DNA of 64,000 nucleotides. Source: Trichoplax sp. H2 (lineage: Eukaryota > Placozoa > Uniplacotomia > Trichoplacea). Below, piece after piece: positions 1 to 13,767 of the stretch. Position 1 is the stretch's first letter; each line of letters starts with the position of its first letter. A program made the position numbers and the translations under genes. Under the pieces are notes generated by a model that worked only from the letters and a program-made list of their open reading frames with translations, had not been told where the DNA came from and did no database searches. The DNA lies in contig NOWV01000003.1 in NCBI GenBank assembly GCA_003344405.1, forward strand, positions 744,001 through 808,000, in the 5' to 3' direction.

Positions 1-22
1 ACTGCGATATACTCATACATAA

Positions 23-3000
23 ATGATGGATCTTGAAAGCCGTATAAAGAGGTAGGTTTCGAAAATTTTGCATTTTCTTACCGATCTATGCATATTAAAT
101 ACTACAATTATGTTTAGTGATTACGATACACTATGACGAACTATTTAATTCTATCATGCATATATAATCACGTACATTCTATACAAGTATGATTTAATGC
201 GAATTCACCTATTATTTTAACTAGAAAATATTTTGATTGCATTTTTAATACCGTATGTATCATATACAAATGATTTATTCATCAATAGGAAACCTAAAAT
301 TCAGAAACTTGATGAAGACTCACGAAATCAAATCGCTTCACAATTATGTATAAATACATTTAGCCAATGTATTGAAGAATTAGTTCTGAACAGTATAGAC
401 GCAAAATCGACTCATATTTTGATAGCGGTGGATCCAAATCGCTTAAATGTTGAAGTATGTGATAACGGTGATGGAATAGATTCCGAAAATTTAAGATTCG
501 TTGGTCTACGGCATTATACCAGTAAATATGTAACTAGAGCTAATTTACAAGCACCTCACTCTATCGGCTATCGCGGTGAAGCTGTAGCCAGTATCTGTAG
601 CATAGCTAAAATTGTCGAAGTGCAAACCAGATCGATAACATCACGAAATACTTATACTAAAAAATTCGTAAATGGTCTTTCAATTTCCGATGAGCCAACT
701 GTAGCGGAGAAATCAAGAAACTATATTGGCACAACTGTAACACTGACTGATATATTTTATAGCTTACCAGTACGATATCATAGGACAACTACCATGTGGG
801 ATAGGGAACGTCATATTATTAAACAGAAGTTAGAAGCCCTCGCTATAATTTATCATCAAATTACAATTATACTTAAAAACCAGGTCAATGGCGTTATTTT
901 ACTAAAAAGTCACGAATGCTGTAATCTAGCTGCATCGATTCAATGTTTGTACGGCATAACCATAAAACGAACTCTTCAAAAGATGGATTTCAATAGCGAT
1001 AACTTTCAACTTAGTGGCTACATCGATACTATTCACAGCGACAACAATTATAATAGGTATCCACAATATATCTATCTCAATGGTCGCTTAATGCATAAAA
1101 ATGTTATTTATGATGAATTAAATCATACTCTATTGGTCATTTTTAAATTAATTAATCGACATCGAAAAAAAATGATGACACCCAATCATTCATCAAACTG
1201 CCCACAAATTGCTCGTCTAAGTAGATTATCGGATTGCTACATGTACATCATTCACATAGTATGCCCTATTTCCGAATATGTTGTATTGGAAACGAGTAGT
1301 AATAAAATTCAGTTTATTCGTCAAGATATTGTCCTTTCTGGTATCAAAAAATTATGCTACCAATATTTCACCCAGAATTGGTGGATGACGCCAGAAGAAC
1401 TGCACTACTTTGAGAAAAGGATCTATACTCCGTTAACATCACGGTTGACAAAACGTCCTAAATTAACGAAAGATTCTTGTGAAATAACTGCAATTAATGG
1501 CAACAAACAAAGTAGTTATAAAGGTAACATCACCAGTAATAAGGATACTCCCAATATTTTATTGGAGCATATGAAATCAGATACTGTGCGTCGTCAATGT
1601 CTTTCCCGAGACACAATTACTCCGTGGAATGGTATGTTATGTTATTCAAACTCTATCAAATATGCAGTTGACCATTCCATACATGTGTTTAAATTTAACC
1701 TTAAAAATGTTTGCTAATAGTTTTTAGGAACTTATTCTAAATTTTTATTTCAAATTATTAATTCAAATTTCGTTGTTAATTGCAGCGAAAACTTCTATCA
1801 AAAGCCATTTTCAAAATCTCCAGTATGATTGCTACAAACAAACAAAAAGTTATTCAGAAAAAAAGATTTTGAAGTTGAATCAAATTCCACGAGAAAAGAT
1901 ACTACAAAAGTTTATTAGTACTGATCTGGCGGGAAAAGCTGATATAATATGTGCTCAAAACGATGAAAATTCGTTATATCAATACAAAGATTCATTGAAT
2001 AAGAAATTCATCATATCTCCCTCATCAAATAAAAATATTTCTCACCTAATTTTATCTCAAAATGCTAGAGCAAAGTGTTTGAAAACATTACGCTTCAAAC
2101 GTAAGATTATAAGCCCAACGAAAAATGTAAATGCGATTCCACAAGCTAGACCTCTCACGAAAAATCTTATGAAAACGAATGGAATTGCTAACAGTAATGT
2201 TCGATCAAGTTATAAAATTAAAAGATCACACATACTTTACCAATCTCAAATGGCAAATTACAATCTATCACAGCAGGTAAAAAATCTTTAGCAATACCTT
2301 GAATTAAACGGTATAGCAAGCTATATTTTGTGAGAACTATAATCAATTTGCTTATGAGTTTTTAGGTGTCATAAAAAAGCATTTCTGACTCTTAAGTTTA
2401 TTCTTAAATATCACTTCTATTAAAGAATTCAGGTTCAGCAACGAGCAGATTATCTGCTTTCAAAGAATTTACCAGTGCGACAATAGCTTTAAAACTAACA
2501 TCATCTACATTGGATAACTGCCAAGTAAATAAGTTAATAACTATTTATCGAATGCTATTGAGAATATGCATACGTACTATAATTTTAATTAGTAATTAGT
2601 ACAATTTAATTTTTTTTGTAGGTTATTGGTCAGGTGGACAATAAATTCATTGCATGTGTGATAAAAGGTTAGGAAATGAGAACATCTGCACCGAATTAAT
2701 TCATTTTGCTTTATTGAACTGAAGATAATGTAATTTGAGCGATAGCATCTACATATATTGCTAATTAGCTATGATCTAGCAGCATACTGCTGCATTGTAC
2801 TTTTTATTAGGCTATATTAACTATATAGCACCGTACTTTCGTCATTTAGCAGGTGATAATAAGGAAAAGTATCTTGTGCTAATCGATCAGCATGCCGCTG
2901 ATGAAAGGATCAGGCTTGAAAAATTGCTGACAGGTTTAGTATCAGCCAGTAATGCAGGCATAGATTAAGAAATAGTTTGTAACGCAAAACACATATATGA

Positions 3001-4248
3001 ATATCAGTAATAATACAACGTAATGTCTTTAGTTTTACGTTAAAAAGCAGTTATGATTCTTCATTAACGACTAATAGATTATTGTCAAAAGCCGGAGGAA
3101 GGTCTACTATCTGTAAATGTGAGGCCACCTATAGCACATATCACTAGCCATAATATATTCAGCGCAATCCATAATTCTAGAGATTCATTAAGACGATTAG
3201 GAATTCAATTTTTAAGCAAGTTTGATGGTAAAACCACAGAGATACTATCAGTACCGAAATTGTTAATACCTAGCGGAGTTCTCGATAAACAGAAGTTAAA
3301 AGTTAGTGATATCAAGACAATTGATTCGAAAGCTGTCGACATCGGATTATTAAAGGTTGGAAAAATTAACGATATGCCACTATATTTTAAAGGTTTTAAA
3401 TAAATATTTAAATCCTGTATTGCTTAAATATAGCTTAACATTTTGATAGTCATCTCTTCGATAATAACCTTACTGTGGTCTACATTACTTTGATTTAATG
3501 CAACAAACAAAAAACTACGAAATTATACGGCGATATCTTCAATTCTAAGGAAATCTTAACGGAACATGTCCAGGTGCAAGCAATTCTCTTAAAATTGTTA
3601 ATTTAATATTGATCTCATATTACTTGCTATTTTAAAAAGTGTGGCAGAATTATCTCGGCATTCAATCTGTCATCAAATGGTGTCATTAAAAGAATTCTTT
3701 GCTCCAAAGCCTGCCATGGTTCGCTATGTAGATACAATAAACAATATACAATATATAGATCTATAGTGATTGTTAGTGTTCACCACTTTCACTAACTTAA
3801 TTACATGGTATATGATATATTTTATCACATTTGGCTGATACGTAAAGGTGCCATTCGTTTTGGTGATGAACTATCATCAGAAACTATTACCAACATGATT
3901 CGTCAGTTATCCAAGTGCAAGTTACCTTTCCAATGTGCCCATGGCAGGTAAATCCAAGCTAGCACAGTAATTGGGACAGACTATTTGTTTGTATATGTTG
4001 ATTTAAAAATAGTTCATAAGAAATACTGTAGCAAAGCTATAAATTTGCTTTAAGGATAAAATTGCTCATAGTAATAGTTACGATCTAGTAACTATCTTAG
4101 TAGCTCGTAAATCAGTAATAGCCTTTAATAAAATATTGAATACCTGATAGTTCTCATTGATCGCGATACTAATACTTATGTTGATTTTACTAGGCCTTCT
4201 TTGGTACCATTACTAAGATTATCATGTCATTGTGATACAGAACCATAG
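23..4248 (+). CDS. MLH3: MutL homolog 3 (DNA mismatch repair, MutL-gamma endonuclease subunit)
   Basis: MLH3 pairs with MLH1 in the nucleus as a latent endonuclease for mismatch repair and meiotic crossover resolution. Exons read: 23-51, 289-1631, 1786-2276, 2426-2524, 2622-2667, 2853-2933, 3078 to about 3350, 3648-3718, 3848-3947 and 4194-4248. The N-terminal GHKL ATPase motifs are present: EELVLNSIDA, DNGDGID and GYRGEAVASI. The C-terminal half has VDNKFIAC, the metal-binding motif DQHAADERIRLE, which fits DQHA(X)2E(X)4E, then SKACHGAIRFGDELS and the closing LPFQCAHGRPSLVPL, all typical of MLH3. The start exon was chosen because ATG ATG at 23-28 followed by a good donor joins in phase to the exon at 289 and gives a family-like short N-terminus. 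The join between about 3350 and 3648 is unresolved; a small exon near 3550-3573 is possible. The middle (exons 2-4) is poorly conserved, as usual for the family. Confidence 0.93.
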
Positions 4249-5037
4249 TTTCCAGCTATTAAGATCACTAAGGAACAACCTTAAAAATTGCATTATTGCT
4301 GATACAGAACTCAAAATGTAGAGATATTTTAGGTATATAGTAGTAATGAATAAAAATGAAATACATATAATAGAAGCTCGGTCGCTAATATTTTAACATT
4401 ATAGTGATACTTTTAGTCCCTGTCAGTTATAAGCTGCGATAGTTGCAAGTTTTCTTGAATTGAGAGATTATAGACTGACTATTCATGATGTACGATGATG
4501 TTATTACTTTTAAGCTCGCTTTATACGATCAAGGATAAAATTTTTATATTAGCAGTAAATACAAAAATTTCACAGTATTCATCAACGAATCCAAGATTAT
4601 AGTATAACAACCTCCAATATGGATCGTTGTACATACGCACTAGCGAAACTAACCACTACAATTTAAAGCCAAACAATTGCTATAAAATCAGGATATCCGG
4701 AAACAAGTTAACATTAAATGACATGTTCTAGTTGTAGATTGATGATTTCTAAATCAGAATCTACAGTTTGAGGTATATTAAACCAAAAATATTACCCCAG
4801 ACACTACAAAGAGCAATAGTTGAAACAAAATTGCACATATTTCATTTTTAACAAAAAATGACATCAAATGATAACAACAGGGTAGATTCTATTAAGGCTC
4901 TGATTGAATAGTTTTACGTATAATACCAAACTGGAATGACATTAGAGTGACATGTTTACACCGATACATAGTCTTATGGGTAAACAAATATTTAAAAATG
5001 CTACTGTGGGTATCATTTAAACAGTAGATGAGTAAGT
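4249..5037. other. Convergent intergenic region MLH3 / glycogen phosphorylase
   Basis: This is the 3'-to-3' interval between two convergent genes. It is AT-rich, with stops in all frames. No exon-like stretch and no GTACW repeat cluster is seen in it. Confidence 0.6.
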
Positions 5038-8000
5038 TTAAGCCATATCCACGGTCACTGGTTTTATGTCCCATATGTCCTTAGCATATTCATTAATTGT
5101 CCGATCACTAGAAAATTTTCCGCAATTAGCAATATTTAGCAGGCACATCCTAGTCCAGGCTATTCGGTCCTGATCGAGCGAAATTTGTTCATTTGTTAAT
5201 ATGAGTTATTAGATAAAAATACTCTTATCAAATTTCTTAATTACCAACCTTATAAGCTTCACTAACTCTCTCTTGACATTTCACATATGATTCATAATCA
5301 GCCAGTAAGCAAAACCTATTTTAAGAATTGTTTGTGAAACATTCAGAAAGGATTTACATAAATATACCATAAGCAGTAATATTATTATTAATAGGAGGCA
5401 CACCTATCATGGTAAAGCAGTATATCAACAAGATCATGAAAGAGGTCTGGTTGTGTAGGAGAATAGACGCCGTCCTTGATTTGATCAATTGCCATTTTTA
5501 GTTCTTCATTAGCTTCGTAAAATTTTCTTGCATCATAGCTATTGAAATACAGAAAAACTGTTAATTACTCTATACCTATTTCTCATTGGGTCATATAATT
5601 GATACTTTAACATTACTCTATAAATATCATTTTAAATAGACATGCATACTAGTATAGCATACCCTTTACGCTTCAGACTTTCTACTTCTTTCACTGTCAT
5701 TCCAAATATGAACATATTGTCTTCACCCATTTCTTCCAACATTTCGACATTAGCCCCGTCCAAAGTACCAATCGTTAAAGCTCCATTAGCCTAAAGAGTC
5801 AAAAAATTAACTAATTATAGCGATATTTTCAACAGCTACAGCCTCAATAACATTTAAAACTACCATAAATTTCATATTTCCAGTTCCGGAAGCTTCAGTA
5901 CCAGCTGTTGATATCTATCAGAAATAAGCATAATACATTAACATACGAAAATCGTATAGTTTATCGGTTCTTCTAAATATCATACTAAAATAGGATATAA
6001 TACATACCTGTTCGGAAAGATCAGCAGCGGGAAATACTGTTATCGTAAAACATAAGATCGCAAGGAGCATTAACATTTTCTGGAAATAATAGTTATCATG
6101 ACGTGAATTACCTTTTTCCGCCACTGACACTTTATAGTTCTCGAGGAAGACAATTTTCAAGCGATCACCGACAATGGGGTCATTATTTATTACTGATAGT
6201 AACATACAACACACCGTTAACATCGATATATATAAAATTTCATAGATTATAGATTTTAAATTATTACTAGAACACTTACTTTTCGCAATGCTATTTATTA
6301 AAAAGATTATTTTCTTTGCAACATAATATCCAGGTGCAGCCTTTGTGATCAAAATGAATATATGATATGTATAATTAGTAACTTCCTTAGTTTTACACTA
6401 AATTAAGTTACTTGATAATTCTTTACCATCTAAGCTTAAAGATTGACATACCTTACCGCCTATCATAATGCTTCGTGGAACAAACGAAGCATTAGGATCT
6501 TTCTTAATACCTTTAGTAATCAAATTAGATGCAGTTAGTTCTATTCGTAAAGATAAACGAGAGGCAAATTCGTTTTTAAAAATTCCAAGAAAAATCTCAC
6601 TGACGATTGTACAATGTAATCATATGGAGTGCATTCAACAGCTGGCGCTTGTATTCATGCAGACGTTTTACTTGGATATCGAATATCGAAGCAAGATTTA
6701 ATTTAACCCCAAATGTGTCTTCAATGTATTTAGCAAAGCGCCTTTTGTTATCCTAAAAATAGTATTTTTTCAATTAAGTAACATAATATAGTACTAAAAT
6801 ACCTAATATTACATTTAAAACTTAATTTTCCTACTGCGTCAGTTAATATTGAAACAGCGTTTAATCCGTTTATAATAATAAAGCTTATTGTCATACCTGT
6901 TTTACTTGGTAAAGGGATTGCAAAAATGTTTTATCATTCTTGAATTCTTGAAGTTTCTTTAGCTCATATAGATTTATCTTCCAATCATCATTGATTTTCT
7001 AAGGGAGAATGAGATCAGGAGTGTGAGTAAATTTACAATGACCTCACGCAAAAACAAATAATGTGGATACCTCCGATATAAGATCTGACAAGCCTGGATT
7101 ACATAAAACGATCCAACGTCGAGGGGTAATGCCATTTGTCTTGTTCTGAAACTTTTCTGGTGACAGCTCATAAAAATCCTTAAATCTAATATGGTAAATG
7201 TTTTATAAAGGTTAATTAAGGACATGAAGTAGTATATGATTCAAAAGTAACATAAATGACGATAAATTAATTAAAATACAATGCTGTACATATGCCTAAT
7301 GACTACGAACATATCGTAGGTGTCCCTAAGACTTCTGTATTTAAGATAAAATTTCTTGCTATACAGTAATAACAAATCTACCGCCATACAACACTATCTT
7401 AACGGTTTCATCATAGAGAATAGCATATAACGTATTCATCACAAATTAATTATGAATTAAGTCATCGCATTGTTAGCATTATGTTTACAGCTTACACCAA
7501 GGATTTTAGTAATGATGAATGAAGTTCTGCAACCCCATTAATACTGTGTGAAGCGATGATAGCTAAAAACGCCATGTTGATTCGTTTTTCTCCTTCTTCC
7601 TCCACAAGAGACATTCTTTTAATTAGATCAAAGTCTCCGGGATACAATTTCGATATATTCTACATGAAATGAGTTAAAGAGTTACTTGGAACGCGTACAC
7701 GTGTATATTATCTGTAATCGATGCGAAATATAAGGATATACGTAAAGTTATATAGATTAAGTAGAAATGTACAGCATACTTCTAAATGATGGTGATTAAT
7801 TTTGTAAATAATCTGCAGATGACGTGGTAGGACATGTTCCAGCATCGATACAGGCCAACGTTCTAGTGCTTCAGGCAGTAGCGTATGATTGGTATAAGCA
7901 AAGGTACTATTGCATATATTCCAGGCCTGTAAAGTTTGTTGTGGAATAATAGTAAAGATCATACCTTTCAAATTTCAGTGGTATTGGTATTATCCTAATC

Positions 8001-11000
8001 CAAAGAGTTAAATTACCTTCTCCCAGGATAATTGTTCAATATCGACTAGAATCCTCATTAATTCCGGAATTGCAAGAGCTGGATGAGTATCATTAAGTTG
8101 TATTGCAGCCTGTAAAATATGATCATACACTTAGTTACATCAAAAATAAATTACGTTAGATATTTATATATATGCTAAATTGCCTTATTGGGGAATTCAT
8201 CGAAGGCGATATCCTTTGCATGTATCGACCCGTAAGTAGACACTTTATATCTACGAACGATATCATGAAGGGTAGCAGCAACCAAAAAATATTCTTGTTT
8301 CAAGCGTAGCTCTTTGCCAATAAAAAACTTTCAAGAAAAGAAAGTTAAAAAGTAATACGCAGGGTGTATCACAACGATGTACAATTTTAACTTACGTTGT
8401 CATTGGGATATAGTACGCGGCTGATATTTTCGGCTAGATTACGATCACAGACAGCCTGTACGTAGTCTCCAGCATTAACTGTAATCAAGAAAAGAGTTAT
8501 ACGCTTTAATAGTATAATTTAAAGTTAAAAATTCATCATTACATACAGTGTGATAAATCGAAGTCTTTTGAAGATTTGCAAGACCATAGTCTAAGCGTGT
8601 TCACGGTATTATTATCGTATCCTGGGATTGGTGTATCATAAGGCATAGCCATAACTTGAGTCGTATCAACCCACTTGCAAACACCATCATGTTCTTCTAC
8701 GCGTCCATAATAGTTTACTGGAATAATATATTCAGGCCTTGGCTTTTCCCATGGATTACCATAGCGCAACCAATCATCAGGCTCCTCAATCTAGATTTAA
8801 TCGTCAGAAAATTTTTCAAGCTTAATTAGACAAGGGGAAAAGTAAGGATTGAAATAAGCTCATACTATAGGCAGCGCTAAATTTACACTGAATTAACCTG
8901 ATTTCCATTGACAATTTTTTGAGTAAAGATGCCATATTCGTAGCGAATCCCATAACCATAAGCAGGATATGATAAAGTAGCAAGTGAATCCAGGAAGCAA
9001 GCTGTATAGAAGGTTATGTAGAGGTTTTAACTGTGATTAGTAAAGAATTTAACACTTTACAGTTGCTTCCTCTAGTGGAATAAGATATAAGCTAACTATT
9101 TCGCAGATTATACTACATTAGATGTTAAAGTTAGTAAATTCAAGATATTATATCCTATTACAATACAGTATGATCAAAATAAGATGCTAATACAAGTATT
9201 CACTGCTTACCAGCCAAGCGTCCAAGTCCCCCGTTACCTAAGCCGGCGTCTTCTTCCTTTTCTTCTAACTCCTCCATTTCTAGACCGAGCTAAAATATTG
9301 TAAGCATCAACTTTAGATACAATTATATAATTATCAACCCTTATCAGATATATGCATAAATAGTAATGAAATTTTAACTTAAGTACGTCAGTTACTTACA
9401 TTTAACTACAGACTATTATCTTATCACTATTTAAATCTACAGATCATTATATAATTATAAATAATTACTTTTTATTGGTTTTACAAGTACACACTACTTT
9501 TTACAAAATAAAAATTAAAATTTAATATTATAAATCACAAAAATGAGCCTGTTGCAGAGCTATCATGATGTTAAAATGTTATTGCATATTAGAAAAGATG
9601 AAAGAAATGATATACAGTTACTACTACGTTCTGTAATAAACAGATAACACTAGTCATCGGAAAGAAATTAACTGACTTTCAACTACATTTCTCTCTACTC
9701 AATTATAATTAATTATCAATGAAAGATTGAAAGTCTTCATTACTGGAAATATCATTGCATATCATAAAGCTGACTGCTGTAGCTAAACTACATGATTAAA
9801 CTAGTATATGCTAATCTTATCCTTAATAAAGATCTAAATCTTTATATTTTATTTGATTCTTGTCACGGTTTTAGAACTCTATAGACTAGGTATAAAATAA
9901 GATGAAATAAAGTATCGATCTCAATGTACTTACTATAGTGTAATATACTACATATGACACCAACCTCGTACATAGCTTCGTCACATTCCGCGTAAATTCT
10001 TGCGTTGATCATTGTATTAGTCAAGGCTCGCCCCATGTAATATTCCATGGATAAATAATAAACCCTCTGTTATGAGATAATATCATGAGCTATTGTAATA
10101 TAATAATATTAATTTTAATCAAAAATTTATCACACCGGGACTTTAATTCAGTGATAGAAAAGAACCTTTCGAAACTAACCAGTATATACTGTATATATAT
10201 ATATATATATATCAATTAGCATATGCAAATATCAGCTGACATTTCTACAGTATACAGTATCATTCATTTATGATATTGGTCATTTGTACATACAGTTCCT
10301 AATAGGGCCAACTATCTAAAGAGCTGCATATACTGGACAGCTGGGAAATTTTGTCAGATATGCAATGGTAGTATGGTAGTGTAATTTATTGCCTTACTGT
10401 ATAGTAATAATACACGGTTTGGCTGTGCACACCATACAGTAGGCACTATACTCTTCGAAATGTAAGTACAAATTCTGTCGCTATTATCTAATACGTACAA
10501 CATGAGTTTATATGTGCACGTCTAATGTGCCTACTATTAAGTTGCATTCTTAATCGTGACGCACGAAAATGGCTTAATTACTACTACTGTATTACCGTAC
10601 TACAATAAATAAACAGCACGTATTAATTTAAAAATATAAACGATTGTTCAATCCAATTCAATATACTACATAGCTATTACTTGCAAATATACGACAAATA
10701 ACTAAAGAATGCTGAACCGGTGTAATTGAGAAGGTAGCATAGATTTTGCGACTACTTTAGTATTGAAGATCATGATGGGTAGAAAATCTTATTTAAAGCA
10801 CTTCAAACTACTACAAACGATGTCATGCTATAAACGCAATTCGATATCGCGTCAATTTTTCATAGAAGTAATAATGGTAGCAAATTATTACTAATCCAGT
10901 GCTGTAAATGAGTCATTTAGCATTAAGCTACAATTTTAAAATACGATCAATAATTAATATATTTCCGTGGGGTAGTGTGTAATAAACTATTGCAATTGCT

Positions 11001-11470
11001 GATTTATGCATAGTTCAAAAGGATTTTCCTTCTTTGCTAAATTAACTATTTCGTATGCCGTCCATTAGGAGAAACTGAGGTAAGCTTGCTAACACAATGT
11101 TGGCAGCATTGGCGTCATTATCAAATATCAATTGAAATGGTTATTGGTAAGGTAAAATAGGCAATTTTACGTCTCGATTTCAATTACTGTGTACCTTGCA
11201 ATCTTTTTTATAATAAGTTTGCTGTGAACGAATCCAACGACTAGCGATATATTCTCGGACGGTATGGGCTAGTGCAAAATAGAAGTCGCGACCAGTAGCA
11301 TTATTACGATCTTTCAATTCAGTATAATGTAAATGACGGTTGAAAGATTTCTTGATTTCTTGAACATTCTCGAATTGTGGTATTTCTCGTACTGAGATTT
11401 GTTTACGCCTGTCAACAGAAAAAGGATTACTAGCTATTTTGGCATTCGATGACTTGTCTGCTTGCGCCAT
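5038..11470 (-). CDS. PYG: Glycogen phosphorylase, PLP-dependent
   Basis: Cytosolic glycogen phosphorylase releases glucose-1-phosphate from glycogen. Twenty-two exons in consistent phase were read on the minus strand: 11470-11195, 10066-9965, 9289-9211, 9001-8898, 8790-8547, 8478-8396, 8327-8184, 8109-8017, 7926-7780, 7659-7498, 7178-7071, 6998-6897, 6752-6605, 6510-6452, 6340-6280, 6192-6112, 6036-6008, 5914-5864, 5790-5663, 5538-5404, 5315-5249 and 5169-5038. They total 844 codons plus stop, close to animal phosphorylases (about 842). Visible landmarks are [26 protein letters not shown], the [10 protein letters not shown] segment, [25 protein letters not shown] and the PLP-lysine segment GTGNMKFM (Lys about 689). 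The N-terminal RRKQISVRE keeps the serine (about Ser26) that phosphorylase kinase modifies in vertebrates, so covalent control is likely. The intron after 8184 starts with GC. Another upstream in-frame ATG at 11498-11500 exists, but MAQADK is the better start. Confidence 0.97.
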
Positions 11471-11579
11471 AACTTGAAATACTAGGTGTAGTAAATTCAC
11501 TGAACTGACCGGGCCAAAGATTTGCTGAAAGTCTAAATATTGAACTATTATTGTGATTTAGAGTACAGTATTTTATTTT

Positions 11580-12000
11580 TTTTTTGAATACTGTACACTG
11601 TACTGCAAGAACTCGGACTTCCAGTACAGTACAGTATCATGCTCAGTACAGTACAGTACAGTACTAGAATTTTATGTAATCTGCACAGTTCATCAAGGTC
11701 TTGAAAGATACGCCTCCGTACGTGACTTTAAATTAGACCTCGAATTCATATACTGTACACTGTACGTACGTGACTTTACAGTAAATTAGACCTCGAATTC
11801 ATATACTGTACACTATACAGTACCGTACCGTGCAATCGTGGATAGATAGATTGGTCGTGGACGTCAGTTAACTTTAATGTTGATTTATTGTATTGTACTG
11901 GACACTGAGTGTACAGTACATTTTACTTACAGTATTGGAAAACGTTTAGTACTGTACTCTACTAATTTCACTGCCTTTATACTGTACAATGTACTGTAGC
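11580..12000. repeat. (GTACW)n pentanucleotide repeat cluster, 5' flank of glycogen phosphorylase
   Basis: Short runs of GTACA and GTACT units (for example around 11588-11600, 11621-11663, 11750-11824 and 11910-12000) occur 110-530 bp upstream of the phosphorylase start codon. The unit is strand-symmetric, so the cluster can fold as hairpins. Confidence 0.85.
11718..11816 (+). repeat. Tandem duplication of about 50 bp inside the GTACW cluster
   Basis: Two adjacent copies (11718-11764 and 11765-11816) share GTACGTGACTTTA, AATTAGACCTCGAATTCATA and TACTGTACAC. The second copy carries a 5-bp CAGTA insertion, equal to one repeat unit of the surrounding family. Confidence 0.85.
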
Positions 12001-13767
12001 AAAATTCCAACTCCTCCCTCTTTCAGCTGGAGTTCTGAAAAATTGTCTACTGCTGCCATTAATTTATATTACGATGATTAGAATTAGAATTAGAATAATT
12101 AGAATCCCTCTTTTTGAAGTCACTTGTACCGCACTGTGGTGAAGTGCTCACAAATACTCTAGAGATTCGCCAATTCATCGAGAATACGAGCATACGAGTA
12201 CAGTATATCCAAAAAAACAAAAACAATGAGATCATAGTTAGTCAATTGCAACATTTCATTTTGCTGAGCAAAGACCAGCTAAACTTTGAAGTTGCACTTT
12301 CCAACCACGCGCTGGCCACGCAGATCTCAGCTTTGGTGCATGCACTATAGATTACCGGACAATACTACTGTACATTAAGGATAATAATACTGTAATACTC
12401 ATGAACAACATATGTTGACGAAGTTGGATTGGGTCACACGCTTGTAAATTATTAAAACGATTGTATCTAAAACAATTTTACTGAAATTTAGAATAATTAT
12501 ACTAATGTCAATTCACTTCGCAATGACCACTCCTACAGTAGTAAAATTTTCCAACATTGCAGTCAGCAGAACATGTGATTAAACTTTTACTGAAGCATCA
12601 AGCAAGCATGCGCTACTTTCAGTAGTTCACGAGACATAAACGTCGACGTCGTACAGAACTAGTGCAGTAATCGCCTCCTAATAACTCCTAGCTTTTACTC
12701 TCGACGAACAGCTGTATAGTGTACAGTACAGTATGTTGTATTCGGTGTCACAGGTACTCCATTAATCCGTGGGCTACTAAAAAACGGCATTTTTTTAGTA
12801 GTCCGTGATCAATCGAAACACTTTTACTATTAATTAGATAGCTGCAGTATTCCTACTATGTCTTACAGTAATGTACAGTACACTTGGACAGCTTACCATC
12901 AGGCTATGATCATAATCACTATAAAGCCAATTAAAAGATTATGACCATAACCAAATTACTTACATATATGATACTTCAGCCTAGATTATAATTATATAAT
13001 TACATTAAAATATAATGCTATAAACTTTATTTATTTACTGGGAAATATAAAAGTAAACGAAGGTATCGTTATTAATTAATCTAGGCTAACCTTACCTGTG
13101 AACGTAAACTAGATACAGTAATCAATTCTCTGATTACAAAAATAACGTCAAATAAATCTCAAATCATTTCTAACTTACAACATTATTAATGCTACTCGGA
13201 TGCATAGGTGGATAATAAATTTAATATACCCCACAATGCGGATAAACTACTTACACATTCATGTGCATAAAAATTTAAAATTAGGAGCTCAATATAGGAA
13301 TTCTTGGCTCTACTTTAAGCATGCCTAAAGCGATGGACAGTAACTTACAAGTTGAAGTAATTAACTAATCAAGTATGCAAGCTGACGATAAGCTTACACA
13401 ATTAAATTGTTAATTGTTTCGAAAAGTAGTAATTATAGAGATTAACCTTTGTGTATTACTATTGCTTAAACAGAGGTTATAGTTTCTTGGTTATAATCAC
13501 CTCAATAGGTCCACTAACTAAATGATTAAATGTAAGTAGCATACAATGACTGTAAAGAGATTTACTTTATTGCAACTCCACATACGTAATTATTCTTGCT
13601 CTTATTTTACTTTGAAATACTTGCAAAATAGGAAAAAAATATTATACAACAGCCTGACGCGAATAATTCACCATTTTTTGCTATAAATTAAAAACAACAG
13701 TTGGTATCATTTCTAATATATCAATAATATATTATCATACACAATGCTGCATTTAATAAAACGACAT
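12001..13767. other. Intergenic region upstream of phosphorylase and downstream of MRPS5
   Basis: No recognisable gene. A 78-codon open frame at 12114-12350 (+) has no family resemblance I can name, no supporting exon neighbours, and a GTACAG-like repeat inside it. I treat it as chance. Short GTACW runs occur at 12716-12734 and 12868-12882. Confidence 0.5.
12767..12818. repeat. Short hairpin element, copy 1
   Basis: The segment can fold: GGGCTACTAAAAAA on the left pairs imperfectly with TTTTTTTAGTAGTCC on the right. It ends with ATCGAAA. A related element is at 17410-17462. Confidence 0.5.

Noticed and set aside
6468-6701. 77-codon plus-strand open frame
   Set aside because: It is the antisense shadow of two glycogen phosphorylase exons (6452-6510 and 6605-6752).
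10190-10212. (TA)n run in glycogen phosphorylase intron 1
   Set aside because: Ordinary dinucleotide microsatellite of about 10 units with no further structure.
12114-12350. 78-codon plus-strand open frame
   Set aside because: Contains repeat words, lacks exon partners and resembles nothing I know; the length is expected by chance at this density.
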